This document shows positions 51,083 to 60,733 of a stretch of DNA of 64,000 nt, piece after piece. Source of the DNA: Opitutaceae bacterium BACL24 MAG-120322-bin51. GTDB lineage: Bacteria; Verrucomicrobiota; Verrucomicrobiia; Opitutales; Coraliomargaritaceae. The stretch's first letter is position 1. Each line of letters starts with the position of its first letter. The notes under the pieces are model-generated. The model had not been told where the DNA came from, ran no database searches, and saw nothing but the letters and a program-made list of their open reading frames with translations. Both the position numbers and the translations under genes were made by a program. The stretch covers positions 25,797 through 89,796 of the forward strand of contig CAJJBN010000002.1 in the NCBI GenBank assembly GCA_905182435.1, read 5' to 3'.

Positions 51083-51083
51083 A

Positions 51084-51112
51084 AAGGCCGTACCCCCTAA
51101 AGGTACGACCTT
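51084..51112 (+). terminator. Hairpin just after the first sulfatase gene
   Basis: The arms AAGGCCGTACC and GGTACGACCTT pair with one mismatch around CCCTAAA. No T-run follows on the plus strand, so it may be a weak or rho-aided terminator. The unit CCTATTATATAAC is then repeated twice. Confidence 0.5.
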
Positions 51113-51296
51113 AACCTATTATATAACCCTATTATATAACCCTACATGAAAAATTGTTTTGCGATAGCAAACCATAACTAAGCTGGCTAAAGATATAACA
51201 GTGGCAAATGATCGTGAGAATTCATTGGCGTCAATTCATAAATGTTACTATTATCAAATAAAATATACGCACAACTTTATCGCTGTTTAACCACAC

Positions 51297-52682
51297 ATGA
51301 CACGTCCAAACATTATTCACATCCTAGTCGATGACCTCGGCTACGGCGACTTTAGTTTTTTCAACAAAGGCATCAGCGAGACACCGTTCCTGGATCAATT
51401 CATCCAAGAAAGCACCAGCCTGTCGCAGCACTACACCAGTTCGCCGGTCTGCAACCCCTCGCGCGCCTCCCTACTCACAGGGCGCTATCCGCAACGAACC
51501 GGCTCGATTGACACCCTGGAGTGGCGCGGCCTCGAACGCCTCGACCTGAACGAAGTAACCATCGCCGACATCCTTAAAGGCGCCGGCTATCGCACGGGAC
51601 TAATCGGCAAGTGGCACCTCGGTGCATTTGATCCCCGCTACAAACCTGAAAAGCGCGGCTTCGACGAAGCCATCTGTTTTCGTGGCGGCATGCACGACTA
51701 CTACGACTGGCGGCTCGAATCCGGCGACCGCGTGCAACGCGCCGATGGCCGCTATCTCACCGACTTCTGGACCGACGAAGCGATCGACTTTATCAAGCGC
51801 AGCCCAAAAGACCCATTCTACCTGCATCTCACTTACAACGCGCCACACACACCGCTGCAAGCACCCGAAGAAGACCTGGCCGTATTCCGCGACCGCGACG
51901 ACCTGAGCGAAGCCGTCAAAATACTCTACGCCATGATCCGCCGTTTGGATCGTAACGTCGGGCGCCTGCTCGAAAGCGTGGAACAGCTCGGCCTGCGCGA
52001 AAACACCCTGATCGTGTTCTCCAGCGACAACGGTCCGCAATTCGGCGGCTCTGGCGACGACTGCCTGGATCGATTCAACTGCCAACTGCACGGCTCCAAA
52101 GGCTCCACCTACGAAGGCGGCATTCGGGTGCCTGCCATCGTGCGTTGGCCAGCAGGCCTACAACAAAACGACACCGGCGACAACACCTTCTTCCACATGT
52201 GCGATTGGCTGCCCACCATCCTAAGTTTCGCAGGCGTCGAAGCGCCGAGCACACTCAAGCTCGACGGCGTCGATCAGAGCGCCGTGCTGCGCGGCGAAGT
52301 AGCCCCCTACCATCCGCAACGCTGCTGGCAATGGAACCGCTACGATCCCTTGATCGAATACAACGCTGCAATCCGCGACGGCGATTGGAAACTGGTGCGC
52401 CCGTTTGTGCCCGAAGCCTTTGAAGTGCCCGACATCAAATGGCTCGACGTCTCGATGTATCAACCCGAGCACTTCATCGAGAACGGCATCATTACCGATC
52501 CCGCCCCCGAGGTGAATTTGCCAGCACCGCCGCCCGTCGAACTTTACAACTTGAAAAACGACCCGCTGGAACAAACCAATCTAGCCAAACAAAGTCCGCA
52601 CCGCGTGCAACGCATGGAACGCGACCTACTCGCCTGGTTCGAAGACGTCTGCGGCGATTTGAAAAAAACGAGCCGAGACTAA
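51297..52682 (+). CDS. Type I sulfatase without signal peptide
   Basis: The 461-residue protein starts directly with TRPNIIHILVDDLGYGDFSF, the calcium-binding strand. The formylglycine motif is CNPSRASLLTGR with C52. GKWHLGAFDPRYKPEKRGFD and FSSDNGPQFGG are also present. No signal peptide is seen, so it is probably cytoplasmic and acts on imported sulfated sugars after the exported sulfatase and GH31. Frame and codon use are normal. It is followed by a terminator-like hairpin and LacI in the opposite direction. Confidence 0.93.
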   Translation: MTRPNIIHILVDDLGYGDFSFFNKGISETPFLDQFIQESTSLSQHYTSSPVCNPSRASLLTGRYPQRTGSIDTLEWRGLERLDLNEVTIADILKGAGYRTGLIGKWHLGAFDPRYKPEKRGFDEAICFRGGMHDYYDWRLESGDRVQRADGRYLTDFWTDEAIDFIKRSPKDPFYLHLTYNAPHTPLQAPEEDLAVFRDRDDLSEAVKILYAMIRRLDRNVGRLLESVEQLGLRENTLIVFSSDNGPQFGGSGDDCLDRFNCQLHGSKGSTYEGGIRVPAIVRWPAGLQQNDTGDNTFFHMCDWLPTILSFAGVEAPSTLKLDGVDQSAVLRGEVAPYHPQRCWQWNRYDPLIEYNAAIRDGDWKLVRPFVPEAFEVPDIKWLDVSMYQPEHFIENGIITDPAPEVNLPAPPPVELYNLKNDPLEQTNLAKQSPHRVQRMERDLLAWFEDVCGDLKKTSRD

Positions 52683-52702
52683 GTGTATCCAGCTTTGGAC
52701 AG

Positions 52703-52725
52703 AAGCGGCACGCTTGCCGCTTTTT
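52703..52725 (+). terminator. Rho-independent terminator of the second sulfatase
   Basis: The stem AAGCGGCA / TGCCGCTT with loop CGCT is followed by TTT. It starts 20 bp after the stop codon. It also resembles the two repeat units that follow it. Confidence 0.7.
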
Positions 52726-52732
52726 CGAGTCC

Positions 52733-52804
52733 GATTGAAAGCGACAAGAGTGTCGCTTCTACGAGTCAGATTGAAAGCGACAAGAGTGTCGCTGCTACGA
52801 GTCA
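52733..52804. repeat. 36-bp tandem repeat with hairpin, two copies
   Basis: Units at 52733-52768 and 52769-52804 differ at one base. Each contains AGCGACA-AGAG-TGTCGCT, a 7-bp stem. The terminator just before has the same layout with AGCGGCA-CGCT-TGCCGCT, a compensated stem change, and the same CGAGTC end. Confidence 0.85.
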
Positions 52805-52976
52805 GCCCTCAGACCTCAGTCCCTCCCGACCTCAAGTCTCAGCCTCAGCCCTCAGCCCTCAGCCCTCAGTCCTCAGACCTCAGACCTCAGCCCTCAGTCC
52901 TCAGTCTCAGCCCTCAGCCCTCAGCCCTCAGCCCTCAGTCCTCAGCCCTCAGCCCTCAGTCCTCAGCCCTCAGGTC
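52804..52976. repeat. Degenerate 7-bp tandem repeat (CCTCAGN)
   Basis: About twenty units of CCTCAGC, CCTCAGT and CCTCAGA follow each other, with a few irregular spacers. The array ends just before the LacI stop codon. Replication slippage is the likely origin; its length is probably variable. Confidence 0.9.
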
Positions 52977-52984
52977 TCTGAAAA

Positions 52985-54016
52985 TTACGCCTGTGGACAA
53001 GACGTTCCTACTACAAATTGCGGCGTAGTCAGAATCGTCCGTGCTTTCGGCTTACGCGTCCACGGCCCTTTCTCAATGCGTTCGATCAGCAGCTTCGCCG
53101 CATCGCGTCCGATCTTATAAGGCTGCTGATCAAACGACGACAAGGCGACACGCGGGTCACGTAAATTCAAGGCACTAAATCCCACCACCTTCACCTGCTG
53201 TGGGATCTTCAGTTTCAGTCGTTGGCAACTATGCCAGGCACTGATCGCCAGACGGTCAGCGATCCCGAACACACAGTCAAACTGCCCTTGGTATTTCGTC
53301 AGTTCATGATCAATCAAATCTGTATTGTGCGTAAAGTTCGGTGCGACCACATTCGCGATCAACTTCACTTTAAACGCCTTCAAACCTGCCTTGAAGCCCT
53401 CCGAGCGCAAGCGACTGGTACTGACTAAATCGCCCGTCGAAATCAGCACTGCATTTTTACAGCCATTTTTAGCCAACACACGCGCCGCCTCGTAGCCACC
53501 AGCAAAATCATCGGTTCCAACAAAATCCGCCTCAAAGTGAGTTGTATTACGGTCCACTAACACCAGCGGGATCTTGCGATCGATGACTTCTTTAAAATAG
53601 AGCGGACTGGCCTCTTCATTGACCGGCAGCAAAATAAATCCATCGACGCGACTTTCGAGCAAGCGATTGATCACCTTACTCTGCTCCGCGACCGCTTTTT
53701 CACCATAATGCCCATGCACTAGATCAAGTGCCATGAGCATATCTTTTTCAGCAAAATAATCATACGCGCCCTCAAGAATCGCAGGTGCAATCGCATGCCC
53801 TGCTGGCATCACCACACTGACGATTCCACTGCGCCCGCTCTGCATGCCACGCACCAACCGGTTTGGTGTATAGCCCAGCCGATTCGCGATGGCACGAATC
53901 TTCTGTTCAGTCGCCAGCGCCACATTGGATTTATTACGCAATACGCGGGAAACTGTCATCATTGACACCTCCGCCTCGGCCGCGATTTGCTTCATACCTA
54001 CAGACACCTTTTTCAT
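52985..54016 (-). CDS. LacI-family transcriptional regulator
   Basis: The 343-residue protein starts with MKKVSVGMKQIAAEAEVSMM followed by TVSRVLRNKSNV, the LacI helix-turn-helix and hinge region (LGYTPNRLVRGM). The remainder is a periplasmic-binding-protein-like sugar-binding domain with SGIVSVVMPAG, DGFILLPVN and DDFAGGYEAARVLAKNG. It probably represses the sulfatase/GH31 locus until a sugar binds; this is inference from position. Its gene faces the second sulfatase. I chose the ATG at 54016 because the DNA-binding domain begins there. Confidence 0.93.
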   Translation of the reverse strand: MKKVSVGMKQIAAEAEVSMMTVSRVLRNKSNVALATEQKIRAIANRLGYTPNRLVRGMQSGRSGIVSVVMPAGHAIAPAILEGAYDYFAEKDMLMALDLVHGHYGEKAVAEQSKVINRLLESRVDGFILLPVNEEASPLYFKEVIDRKIPLVLVDRNTTHFEADFVGTDDFAGGYEAARVLAKNGCKNAVLISTGDLVSTSRLRSEGFKAGLKAFKVKLIANVVAPNFTHNTDLIDHELTKYQGQFDCVFGIADRLAISAWHSCQRLKLKIPQQVKVVGFSALNLRDPRVALSSFDQQPYKIGRDAAKLLIERIEKGPWTRKPKARTILTTPQFVVGTSCPQA

Positions 54017-54461
54017 GTTAATTAACATAAATAGATCACTGCTAATAGACCACAATAAAATCCAAAAAATAATGCTCCAAGCAAATCCAGCTAGCGAATG
54101 GCTATCCCCCGCTGCTCGCGAATCAAAATATCTTAGCAGTTACGATCCTTTTAACGCAGACCAAAAAAACTCAGGCAAGCACTGCTCGAGCATGCTTAAA
54201 TACGCTGGATTGATCCGACGCCTCGGAGTCAGATACAGTGACCATCGGCGCCGGCTGCTCCAACTAGTCTGATCCCCTAAGTTCTGGCGGAGTCGCACAA
54301 ACACGGCTTCACCCAATTGAGAGGTCGATTCGCAACGCGGCGCGACCAATTACAGCGGTGGGGCCATTAGTGTCATAAGCATAAGACACAATTCCACAGA
54401 TAATGGCAAAAAAGACTTGCGGGGGATGAGCTGAAACGTAGCTTCCGTGACTTCGCATCAC
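54017..54461. other. Spacer between lacI and tRNA-Glu, no supported gene
   Basis: The 445 bp probably hold the lacI promoter. Short open frames exist on both strands (for example plus 54072-54272) but none looks like a family I know, and they overlap each other. Confidence 0.4.
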
Positions 54462-54542
<81 letters not shown>

Positions 54543-54567
54543 TGATTCAAATACGAATTCGTATCGG

Positions 54568-54601
54568 CCTTATTCCAAACATGTCGGAATAAGGCCTTTA
54601 T
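54568..54601 (+). terminator. Hairpin downstream of tRNA-Glu
   Basis: GGCCTTATTCC pairs perfectly with GGAATAAGGCC around AAACATGTC, followed by TTTAT. It is 30 bp past the tRNA end. Confidence 0.75.
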
Positions 54602-54737
54602 GTAAAATCGTACGTCGATCCGGTAACACCAAGTTCGTATTTTCAATGCGTAGTGTATGCTTCCTGTATTGATCGCTCAATCACGCGCCTAGTGCAGACA
54701 GTGACTGCCACTAATTACCACGCCCGCATGATCCGTC

Positions 54738-55206
54738 GGGAGGGACGACCTCCGCGTCGTCCGCATGCTCCGCGGGAGGGATGACCTCCGTGTCGTCCGC
54801 ATAGCCGCAGCACTCATACACTGCGGTCCGCGCGGAGGCGGACCCTCCCCGCATCGCGGGAGGGATGACCTCCGCGTCGTCCGCATGATCCGCGGGAGGG
54901 ACGACCTCCGCGTCGTCCGCATGATCCGCGGGAGGGATGACCTCCGCGTCGTCCGCATAGCCGCAGTCTGCCTGCGTCCGCGCGGAGGCGGACCCTCCCC
55001 GATGCAGCATAATGTCGCCGGGAGGGACGACCTCCGCGTCGTCCGCATCATGCCGTCGCATCATGCACTGCGGTCCGCGCGGAGGCGGACCCTCCCCTAC
55101 AGCGCGGGAGGGATGACCTCCGCGTCGTCCGCATAATTCGCCGGGAGGGACGACCTCCGCGTCGTCCGCATGATCCCCGGGAGGGATGACCTCCGTGTCG
55201 TCCGCA
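54738..55206. repeat. Cluster of twelve GGGAGGG-hairpin repeats
   Basis: Forward copies begin near 54738, 54774, 54858, 54894, 54929, 55020, 55105, 55143 and 55180. Inverted copies end near 54850, 55000 and 55097. Forward stems are GGACGAC or GGATGAC with GTCGTCC (the T makes a G-T pair). Inverted copies have GGTCCGC with GCGGACC (one left arm has a C mismatch). The loop is CTCCGC or CTCCGT, or its complement, in all. Spacing is often 35-36 bp, with GCATGATC-like links. It is one of the densest repeat patches in the window. Confidence 0.95.
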
Positions 55207-55259
55207 CTGCCGTGGCACTGATACTGTACGGCCGTTGAACAGACAATTACCTAGCCCGA

Positions 55260-55673
55260 CTACTCAGCGAAATGCCGTAGCCTTTCGGTTTCTTTGTCGA
55301 TCACCCATAACGTCACAGGCAGATTGTATTGGCGTATCAATGCCCTTAACTGCATCAGCTCATTGGTGTCGTCCACATCATCGGTAATCAGAATCATACC
55401 AGCACGTTTGCCAGTCTCGAATGCATAATCCAACGACAAGCCAAGCAACTTGTCCCAATTACTATTCCAATCGATCTCGATGGCGTGCGTCGCACTGAGC
55501 ATTTCGTAGCGTGGCTGATCGCCGATGGCTTGTTCTGGCTGCGCATGGAGCAGTTCCGCGGCAATCCTTTGGTAGTGTGTAACCGGCTGCATCGAGGTGC
55601 TCGCCGAGAGGCTTAGCAAGGCAAGTAGGAGTGACAACAGGCCGGTAAAGGCAATCAGAAAGTGGTATCGCAT
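55260..55673 (-). CDS. Small exported or membrane-anchored protein of unknown function
   Basis: The 137-residue protein has an N-terminal hydrophobic segment (LIAFTGLLSLLLALLSLSAS), either a signal peptide or an anchor. The mature part has AGMILITDDVDDTNELMQLR and NLPVTLWVIDKETERLRHF, which suggests a thioredoxin- or DUF4174-like alternating strand/helix fold. It has no CxxC pair. I cannot assign a family with confidence. Confidence 0.65.
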   Translation of the reverse strand: MRYHFLIAFTGLLSLLLALLSLSASTSMQPVTHYQRIAAELLHAQPEQAIGDQPRYEMLSATHAIEIDWNSNWDKLLGLSLDYAFETGKRAGMILITDDVDDTNELMQLRALIRQYNLPVTLWVIDKETERLRHFAE

Positions 55674-55843
55674 AACGTCACAATAGTAAGCATATTAAGA
55701 TTAGCAAGCCGGGTACATTAAAGTCAGCGACTTTCGCGCTAACAGACGATCAAGAACTATGAAAAACTATAGTATGACTGCCATTACCCCGAATAACCGC
55801 TCGCCAAGCAGCAGTCGTCTAACTGCTGCTCCGCAGCAGACGC

Positions 55844-55887
55844 AAAAAAGCTGAGACGGCGAACGCGCGAGCGAACGCCATCTCAGC
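55844..55887 (-). terminator. Rho-independent terminator of the pyrophosphatase gene
   Basis: On the minus strand GCTGAGATGGCG / CGCCGTCTCAGC (12 bp with one G-T pair) is followed by six T, about 27 bp after the stop codon at 55915. Confidence 0.9.
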
Positions 55888-55914
55888 GAATATCGAAACT
55901 GAGTCGTCGCGGGC

Positions 55915-57918
55915 CTACAAGAGCGGCGCGATCACTAGACTCACAATTGCCATCACGTTGATCAGGATGTTCATCGAAGGACCGGACGTATCCTTGAAAG
56001 GATCTCCCACGGTATCGCCGACCACACAGGCGCGGTGCGCATCCGAGTTTTTGCCGCCATAGTTTCCTTGTTCGACGAATTTCTTAGCATTGTCCCAAGC
56101 ACCACCACTGTTGGCCATCATCAGCGCGAGTAACACACCGCTGAGGAGCGCACCCACCAGCGCACCACCGAGTGTTTCCGGGCCGAGACCGAAACCGATC
56201 ACAACAGGCGCAAGAATCGCAATCGAAGCTGGCAGCACCATGCGCTTGAGCGCCGCATTAGTCGCAATATCGATACAACGATTCGAATCTGGCTTGGCAT
56301 TGCCATCCAACAAGCCGGGGATTTCACGAAACTGGCGACGGATTTCTTCAATCATTTCCTGCGCCGCGTCGCCCACCGCATCCATGGTGATCGCAGCAAC
56401 TAAGAATGGGCAGAGGCCGCCTAAGAACACACCCGTGAGCACTTTGGGATCAGACAGAATTAGCGCAAAATCGACGTGGTACGAGCGCACCACATTGACG
56501 TAGGCCGCAATGATCGCCAGCGCCGCCAGTGATGCCGCACCGATCGCAAAGCCCTTACCAATCGCCGCGGTGGTATTACCGACTTCGTCGAGCGAGTCAG
56601 TGATCTCGCGCACTTCTTTGCCGAGTCCGGCCATTTGTGCAATGCCACCGGCATTGTCAGCAATCGGGCCGTACGCATCGATACTCATAGTGATACCGAT
56701 GGTTGCGAGCATACCCACAGCGGCGATGCCAACACCATACAGACCGGCCATTGAACTCGCGCCGAGCAGCACCATCGCGACCACCGCCAGTGGGATCGCC
56801 ACCGACTGCAAGCCGACCGCCATGCCACGGATCATCACCGTCGCTACGCCGGTCAAACCAGCCTTGGCAATCGAGCGCATCGGGCTACCACCGGTATAAA
56901 ACTCAGTCGATAGACCAATCGCGATGCCGCCCACCGAGCCAGCAACCACACACAACCAGACGTTCATCGAGATGCCGAGCAAAGTCACCACCGCGATCGC
57001 CGCTAGAATGAAAATTAACGCAGCGCCCATAGTCCCGGTGCGCAGTGCCTTGGCGGGATCTTTCGAAGCCGACAACCAGACGATGCCGATGCCACTGAAA
57101 GAACACAGCAAACCAGTCGCAGCCAATGCCAGTGGTAGGAAAATAAGCGCGTGAGCGGTTTCGGCCAGTGCTTCGACTTGGCCGAGCGCAAGGGTCGCGG
57201 CGATCGCCATCGATGCGATCATGGCGTTGCAATAAGACTCGAACAGATCCGAGCCCATGCCCGCGACATCGCCGACATTGTCACCGACGTTGTCCGCAAT
57301 CACACCAGGATTACGTGGATCATCCTCAGGGATACCTGCTTCCACCTTGCCGACTAGGTCAGCGCCCACATCCGCCGCTTTGGTAAAAATACCACCGCCG
57401 ACACGAAAGAAAATAGCCACCAACGAGCCGCCCATCGCGAAGCCGTGGATGACATGAATGTCGGTCTTGCTGCCACCAAAGAACAGGAACAGCCCACCGA
57501 CACCGAGCAGCCCCATCGAAGCCACCGTCAGGCCCATGATCGAACCACCAAAGAAAGCGGTCTTCAGCGCGTGCGCCGCGCCATGTTCGCTGGCAGCCAG
57601 CGCCGTACGGACATTTGCCTTGGTCGCGGTGAACATGCCAATCACACCCGCCATCGAAGAGCACAACGCACCGAGGAAAAACGCCAAGGCCTCGTAGGGG
57701 TCTTTCAATATCAGCAGTCCGCCGACTAACACCGTAAAGCCGCCAAGGATGACGAGTTCACGGCGCATAAAGAGCATCGCGCCTTGATGAATCTGCAGGG
57801 CAATATCGGCCACTTCGCCACTACCACCAGACTGTTTCATGATGTTGCGGAAAATGATTCCAGCAACGAGAAGGCCAACCACACCCAGGGCAGGCACTAG
57901 TATTTCAATTATATTCAT
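55915..57918 (-). CDS. hppA: Membrane ion-pumping pyrophosphatase, K+-dependent type
   Basis: The 667-residue polytopic protein hydrolyses pyrophosphate and pumps H+ or Na+. The substrate site is visible in [20 protein letters not shown] followed by [20 protein letters not shown]. The C-terminal site has [12 protein letters not shown] and [15 protein letters not shown]. The segment [14 protein letters not shown] has alanine where K+-independent enzymes carry lysine, so this should be a K+-dependent enzyme; many of those pump Na+. It is 17 bp downstream of a gene of unknown function on the same strand, so both may be co-transcribed. Confidence 0.95.
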   Translation of the reverse strand: MNIIEILVPALGVVGLLVAGIIFRNIMKQSGGSGEVADIALQIHQGAMLFMRRELVILGGFTVLVGGLLILKDPYEALAFFLGALCSSMAGVIGMFTATKANVRTALAASEHGAAHALKTAFFGGSIMGLTVASMGLLGVGGLFLFFGGSKTDIHVIHGFAMGGSLVAIFFRVGGGIFTKAADVGADLVGKVEAGIPEDDPRNPGVIADNVGDNVGDVAGMGSDLFESYCNAMIASMAIAATLALGQVEALAETAHALIFLPLALAATGLLCSFSGIGIVWLSASKDPAKALRTGTMGAALIFILAAIAVVTLLGISMNVWLCVVAGSVGGIAIGLSTEFYTGGSPMRSIAKAGLTGVATVMIRGMAVGLQSVAIPLAVVAMVLLGASSMAGLYGVGIAAVGMLATIGITMSIDAYGPIADNAGGIAQMAGLGKEVREITDSLDEVGNTTAAIGKGFAIGAASLAALAIIAAYVNVVRSYHVDFALILSDPKVLTGVFLGGLCPFLVAAITMDAVGDAAQEMIEEIRRQFREIPGLLDGNAKPDSNRCIDIATNAALKRMVLPASIAILAPVVIGFGLGPETLGGALVGALLSGVLLALMMANSGGAWDNAKKFVEQGNYGGKNSDAHRACVVGDTVGDPFKDTSGPSMNILINVMAIVSLVIAPLL

Positions 57919-57935
57919 AATATAGACTTAGCGGA

Positions 57936-58713
57936 TTAGTAGCGCGCGATTGTCTCAGCGGAATTCCACCAGCGGTTATGCTCACCTAGCAGTGCATCCT
58001 TGTCCGGCATCGGGTAGTACAGAAAATCTTGCTGGTCGCCGATGTAGAAACCATTTTGTACCATGTAATAAATAATATCCGGACGCATGCCGCGCCGCTC
58101 GATTTTAGTCTTCTTACCGCCATTACTATCCAACGATGCCTAGGCAGGTGCGCAAATGGCTGATCGATGGATACGGCAAATTACTGACTTCGCCACTTTC
58201 GGGATCGTCCGCAAGGTTGCCCAATTGCATGTCCGCAAAAGCAATCTTGGGCATATACAGTGGGTTGTCTAGATGCGTCACATACTGACAGAATTCACGC
58301 GGCTCCAACGTGCTGACCACGCGTGGGCCGACCGGGCAAACTTCCTGATACATAAAGCGCTCGCGGTCAGTCTGGGGCTGGTATTGCCCCTGCTCCAGCG
58401 TCAGCACCAGGCCGTCCTTGGTAGCCAAGTGTAAATCACCCAGCGCGCTGAGCGGCACCCGCTCTAAAACACGATAGATCGAGACGTAAGCAGAACGCCG
58501 CGGCGTGCCATCACTATGATCGGTACAGCGCGCGCGCGCCAGGTCCATTTGCAACCCGGCAATATCGATATTGGGATCGACGCTCAGGAAAATAGCGTGC
58601 GAGCTAGATTGTTTTTTATCGCCAATGGCGAGGTATTTCCCGAATTGCTGCGGGGGTAGCATCGAAAAAATCAATGCCTCCGGGGTAAACGACAGGTAGA
58701 GATACTGAGACAT
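57936..58713 (-). pseudogene. Conserved protein of unknown function, one probable frameshift
   Basis: The first frame (58713-58126, 195 residues) starts MSQYLYLSFTPEALIFSMLP and has PPQQFGKYLAIGDKKQSSSH and SIYRVLERVPLSALGDLHLA. It ends at LRTCLGIVG. The second frame (58133-57936) continues with RRGMRPDIIYYMVQNGFYIG and LYYPMPDKDALLGEHNRWWN. I think these are one protein of about 258 residues broken near 58130, though a second gene with a TTG start at 58133 is possible. I recognise no function. It directly precedes hppA. Confidence 0.6.
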
Positions 58714-59176
58714 AATTGGGGTATTAATGTGTGCGTAAAGACGCTAGACTATGATGCAATCCATATCATTTGATAATATGAACCGCTTGCAAGGAATATT
58801 TTATAAACGCCAACAAGCTTAGTCAGTAAATACGCTCATAACGCTCCCAATATTACAATATGCACCCTTGAATGTAAAGCTTGCTGCATCGCCCTCACTT
58901 AGCGGCAACTTATCATGTACGCGGACTCGGCTAATTAAAAATACACCAAGCGACGCAGTCAATCACTTGCATATCTAAAATTCATGTCAAAGCACGCCTG
59001 ATATTACCCTATAGCAGATTTTTATGTCATAACCTCTACTCTACTATTTATTAAAGCATATAGGTTGATTTCACCAGTGGTGCTCACTAAGATTGCCCTA
59101 ATTCTTTAGCACTGGCAGAACGTCGTCTACCCGCCCCATATTTTATTTTTTCTAATATTTAGCTTTTAGCTTCCAC
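58714..59176. other. A/T-rich spacer before hsdM, no gene seen
   Basis: The 463 bp separate divergent genes. Both promoters probably lie here. I found no repeat and no coding pattern. Confidence 0.45.
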
Positions 59177-60733
59177 ATGCCAGCCAAGAAATCCGCTCCT
59201 AAGAAATCTAGATCTTTCGAGGAAACCCTCTGGGATACCGCCAATAAATTGCGCGGCTCTGTCGAGTCATCGGAATACAAGCACGTCGTCCTCTCGTTGA
59301 TCTTCCTAAAATTTGTTTCCAACAAATTCGAGGAGCGCCGCGCCGAACTCGAGACCGAAGGCAAGACGGACGAGCTCGACAAGGTAGAGTGCTACTCCAT
59401 GCGGAATGTCTTCTACCTGCCAAAGACCTCCCGCTGGTCTTACATTCTACAACATGCCAAACAGCGCGCCATCGCCCTCAAGATCGACTCCGCCCTCACC
59501 GCGGTGGAGAAGAGCAATGCCTCGCTCAAGGGTGCCTTGCCAGACAATTACTTCTCCCGCCTCGGGCTGGATGGCAGCAAGCTCTCCGCCCTCATCGATG
59601 CCATCAACAACATCGACACCGTCGGCGACAAGGAGGAGGACACCGTCGGCCGGGTCTATGAATACTTCCTCAGTAAATTCGCCGCCTCCGAGAGTAAGCT
59701 GGGGGGCGAGTACTACACCCCGAAGTGCGTCGTAGAAACCATCGTCAACATTATCGAGCCAAAAAGGGGAGCGGTCATTGATCCGGCCTGTGGCTCTGGC
59801 GGTATGTTCGTACAGTCGCTCAAGTTTGTCGAAAGCCATCACGGCAACACCCAGGACATCTCCGTCTACGGACAGGAGTTTACCGCCACCTCTTACAAGC
59901 TGGCCAAGATGAACCTCGCCGTACGCGGCCTCTCCGCTAACCTCGGCAAACTCCCTGCCGATACTTTCTTCAATGATCAGCACCCCGATCTCAAGGCCGA
60001 CTACATTATGGCCAATCCCCCCTTTAACCTGAAGGACTGGCGCGCCCCCGACCAACTCGTCCGCGACCAACGCTGGAACGGCTACGAGACTCCGCCCAGC
60101 GGCAATGCCAATTACGCTTGGATTCTACACATGGTGAGCAAACTCGCAGATAACGGCGTCGCTGGCTTCGTCCTCGCCAACGTCTCGATGTCGACCAACA
60201 ACAAGGACGAAGGCGAGATCCGCCGCAAGATGGTCAAAAACGACCTCGTCGACTGCATGATCGCCCTGCCCGGCCAACTCTTTTACACCACGCAGATCCC
60301 CGTCTGTCTTTGGTTTTTGACCAAAAACAAGCAGGCCGACAACGAGCGCGAGTATCGCAACCGCCAAGGCGAAACCCTGTTTATCGATGCTTGCAAAATC
60401 GGCTCTATGATCGACCGTACGCACAAGGAACTTGATGCCGACGACGTCGCCGCTATCGCCCGAACCTACCACGCTTGGCGCGGAAAGAGCCAAGTCAGCA
60501 CCTACGAGGACGAGGCCGGCTACTGCAAATCTGCCACGCTCGAAGATATTCGCAAAAACGACTACGTGCTCAGCCCAGGACGGTATGTGGGGGCGGCGGC
60601 CCGGGAAGATGATGGTATTCCATTCGAGACCAAGATGAGCGAATTGAGCCAGACCCTTGGCACGCAGATGCGGGAGTCAGGCAAGCTGGATCTGGTGATT
60701 CGGAAAAACTTGGAGGATTTGGGATATGCTTAG
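59177..60733 (+). CDS. hsdM: Type I restriction-modification N6-adenine methyltransferase HsdM
   Basis: The 518-residue protein has the N-terminal HsdM helix bundle with [20 protein letters not shown], then the AdoMet motif I in [13 protein letters not shown] and the catalytic NPPF in [25 protein letters not shown] precedes the core. Together with HsdS it methylates adenine in a bipartite site. It overlaps hsdS by 8 bp, so they are translationally coupled. The gene is intact. No hsdR is found to either side within the window. Confidence 0.96.
   Translation: MPAKKSAPKKSRSFEETLWDTANKLRGSVESSEYKHVVLSLIFLKFVSNKFEERRAELETEGKTDELDKVECYSMRNVFYLPKTSRWSYILQHAKQRAIALKIDSALTAVEKSNASLKGALPDNYFSRLGLDGSKLSALIDAINNIDTVGDKEEDTVGRVYEYFLSKFAASESKLGGEYYTPKCVVETIVNIIEPKRGAVIDPACGSGGMFVQSLKFVESHHGNTQDISVYGQEFTATSYKLAKMNLAVRGLSANLGKLPADTFFNDQHPDLKADYIMANPPFNLKDWRAPDQLVRDQRWNGYETPPSGNANYAWILHMVSKLADNGVAGFVLANVSMSTNNKDEGEIRRKMVKNDLVDCMIALPGQLFYTTQIPVCLWFLTKNKQADNEREYRNRQGETLFIDACKIGSMIDRTHKELDADDVAAIARTYHAWRGKSQVSTYEDEAGYCKSATLEDIRKNDYVLSPGRYVGAAAREDDGIPFETKMSELSQTLGTQMRESGKLDLVIRKNLEDLGYA

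Noticed and set aside
52683..53120. Plus-strand frame of serine/proline/glutamine repeats after the second sulfatase
   Set aside because: It is the heptanucleotide array translated; composition is purely repeat-driven.
54689..55136. Open frames on both strands over the repeat cluster, with repeated TTRRSSLP or GRDDLRVV peptides
   Set aside because: They are produced by the hairpin repeats; spacing near 36 bp keeps them in frame. No start signal and no family.
54738..55206. CRISPR array
   Set aside because: Repeats are short hairpins in both orientations with spacers of uneven length that are themselves similar, and no cas genes are present.
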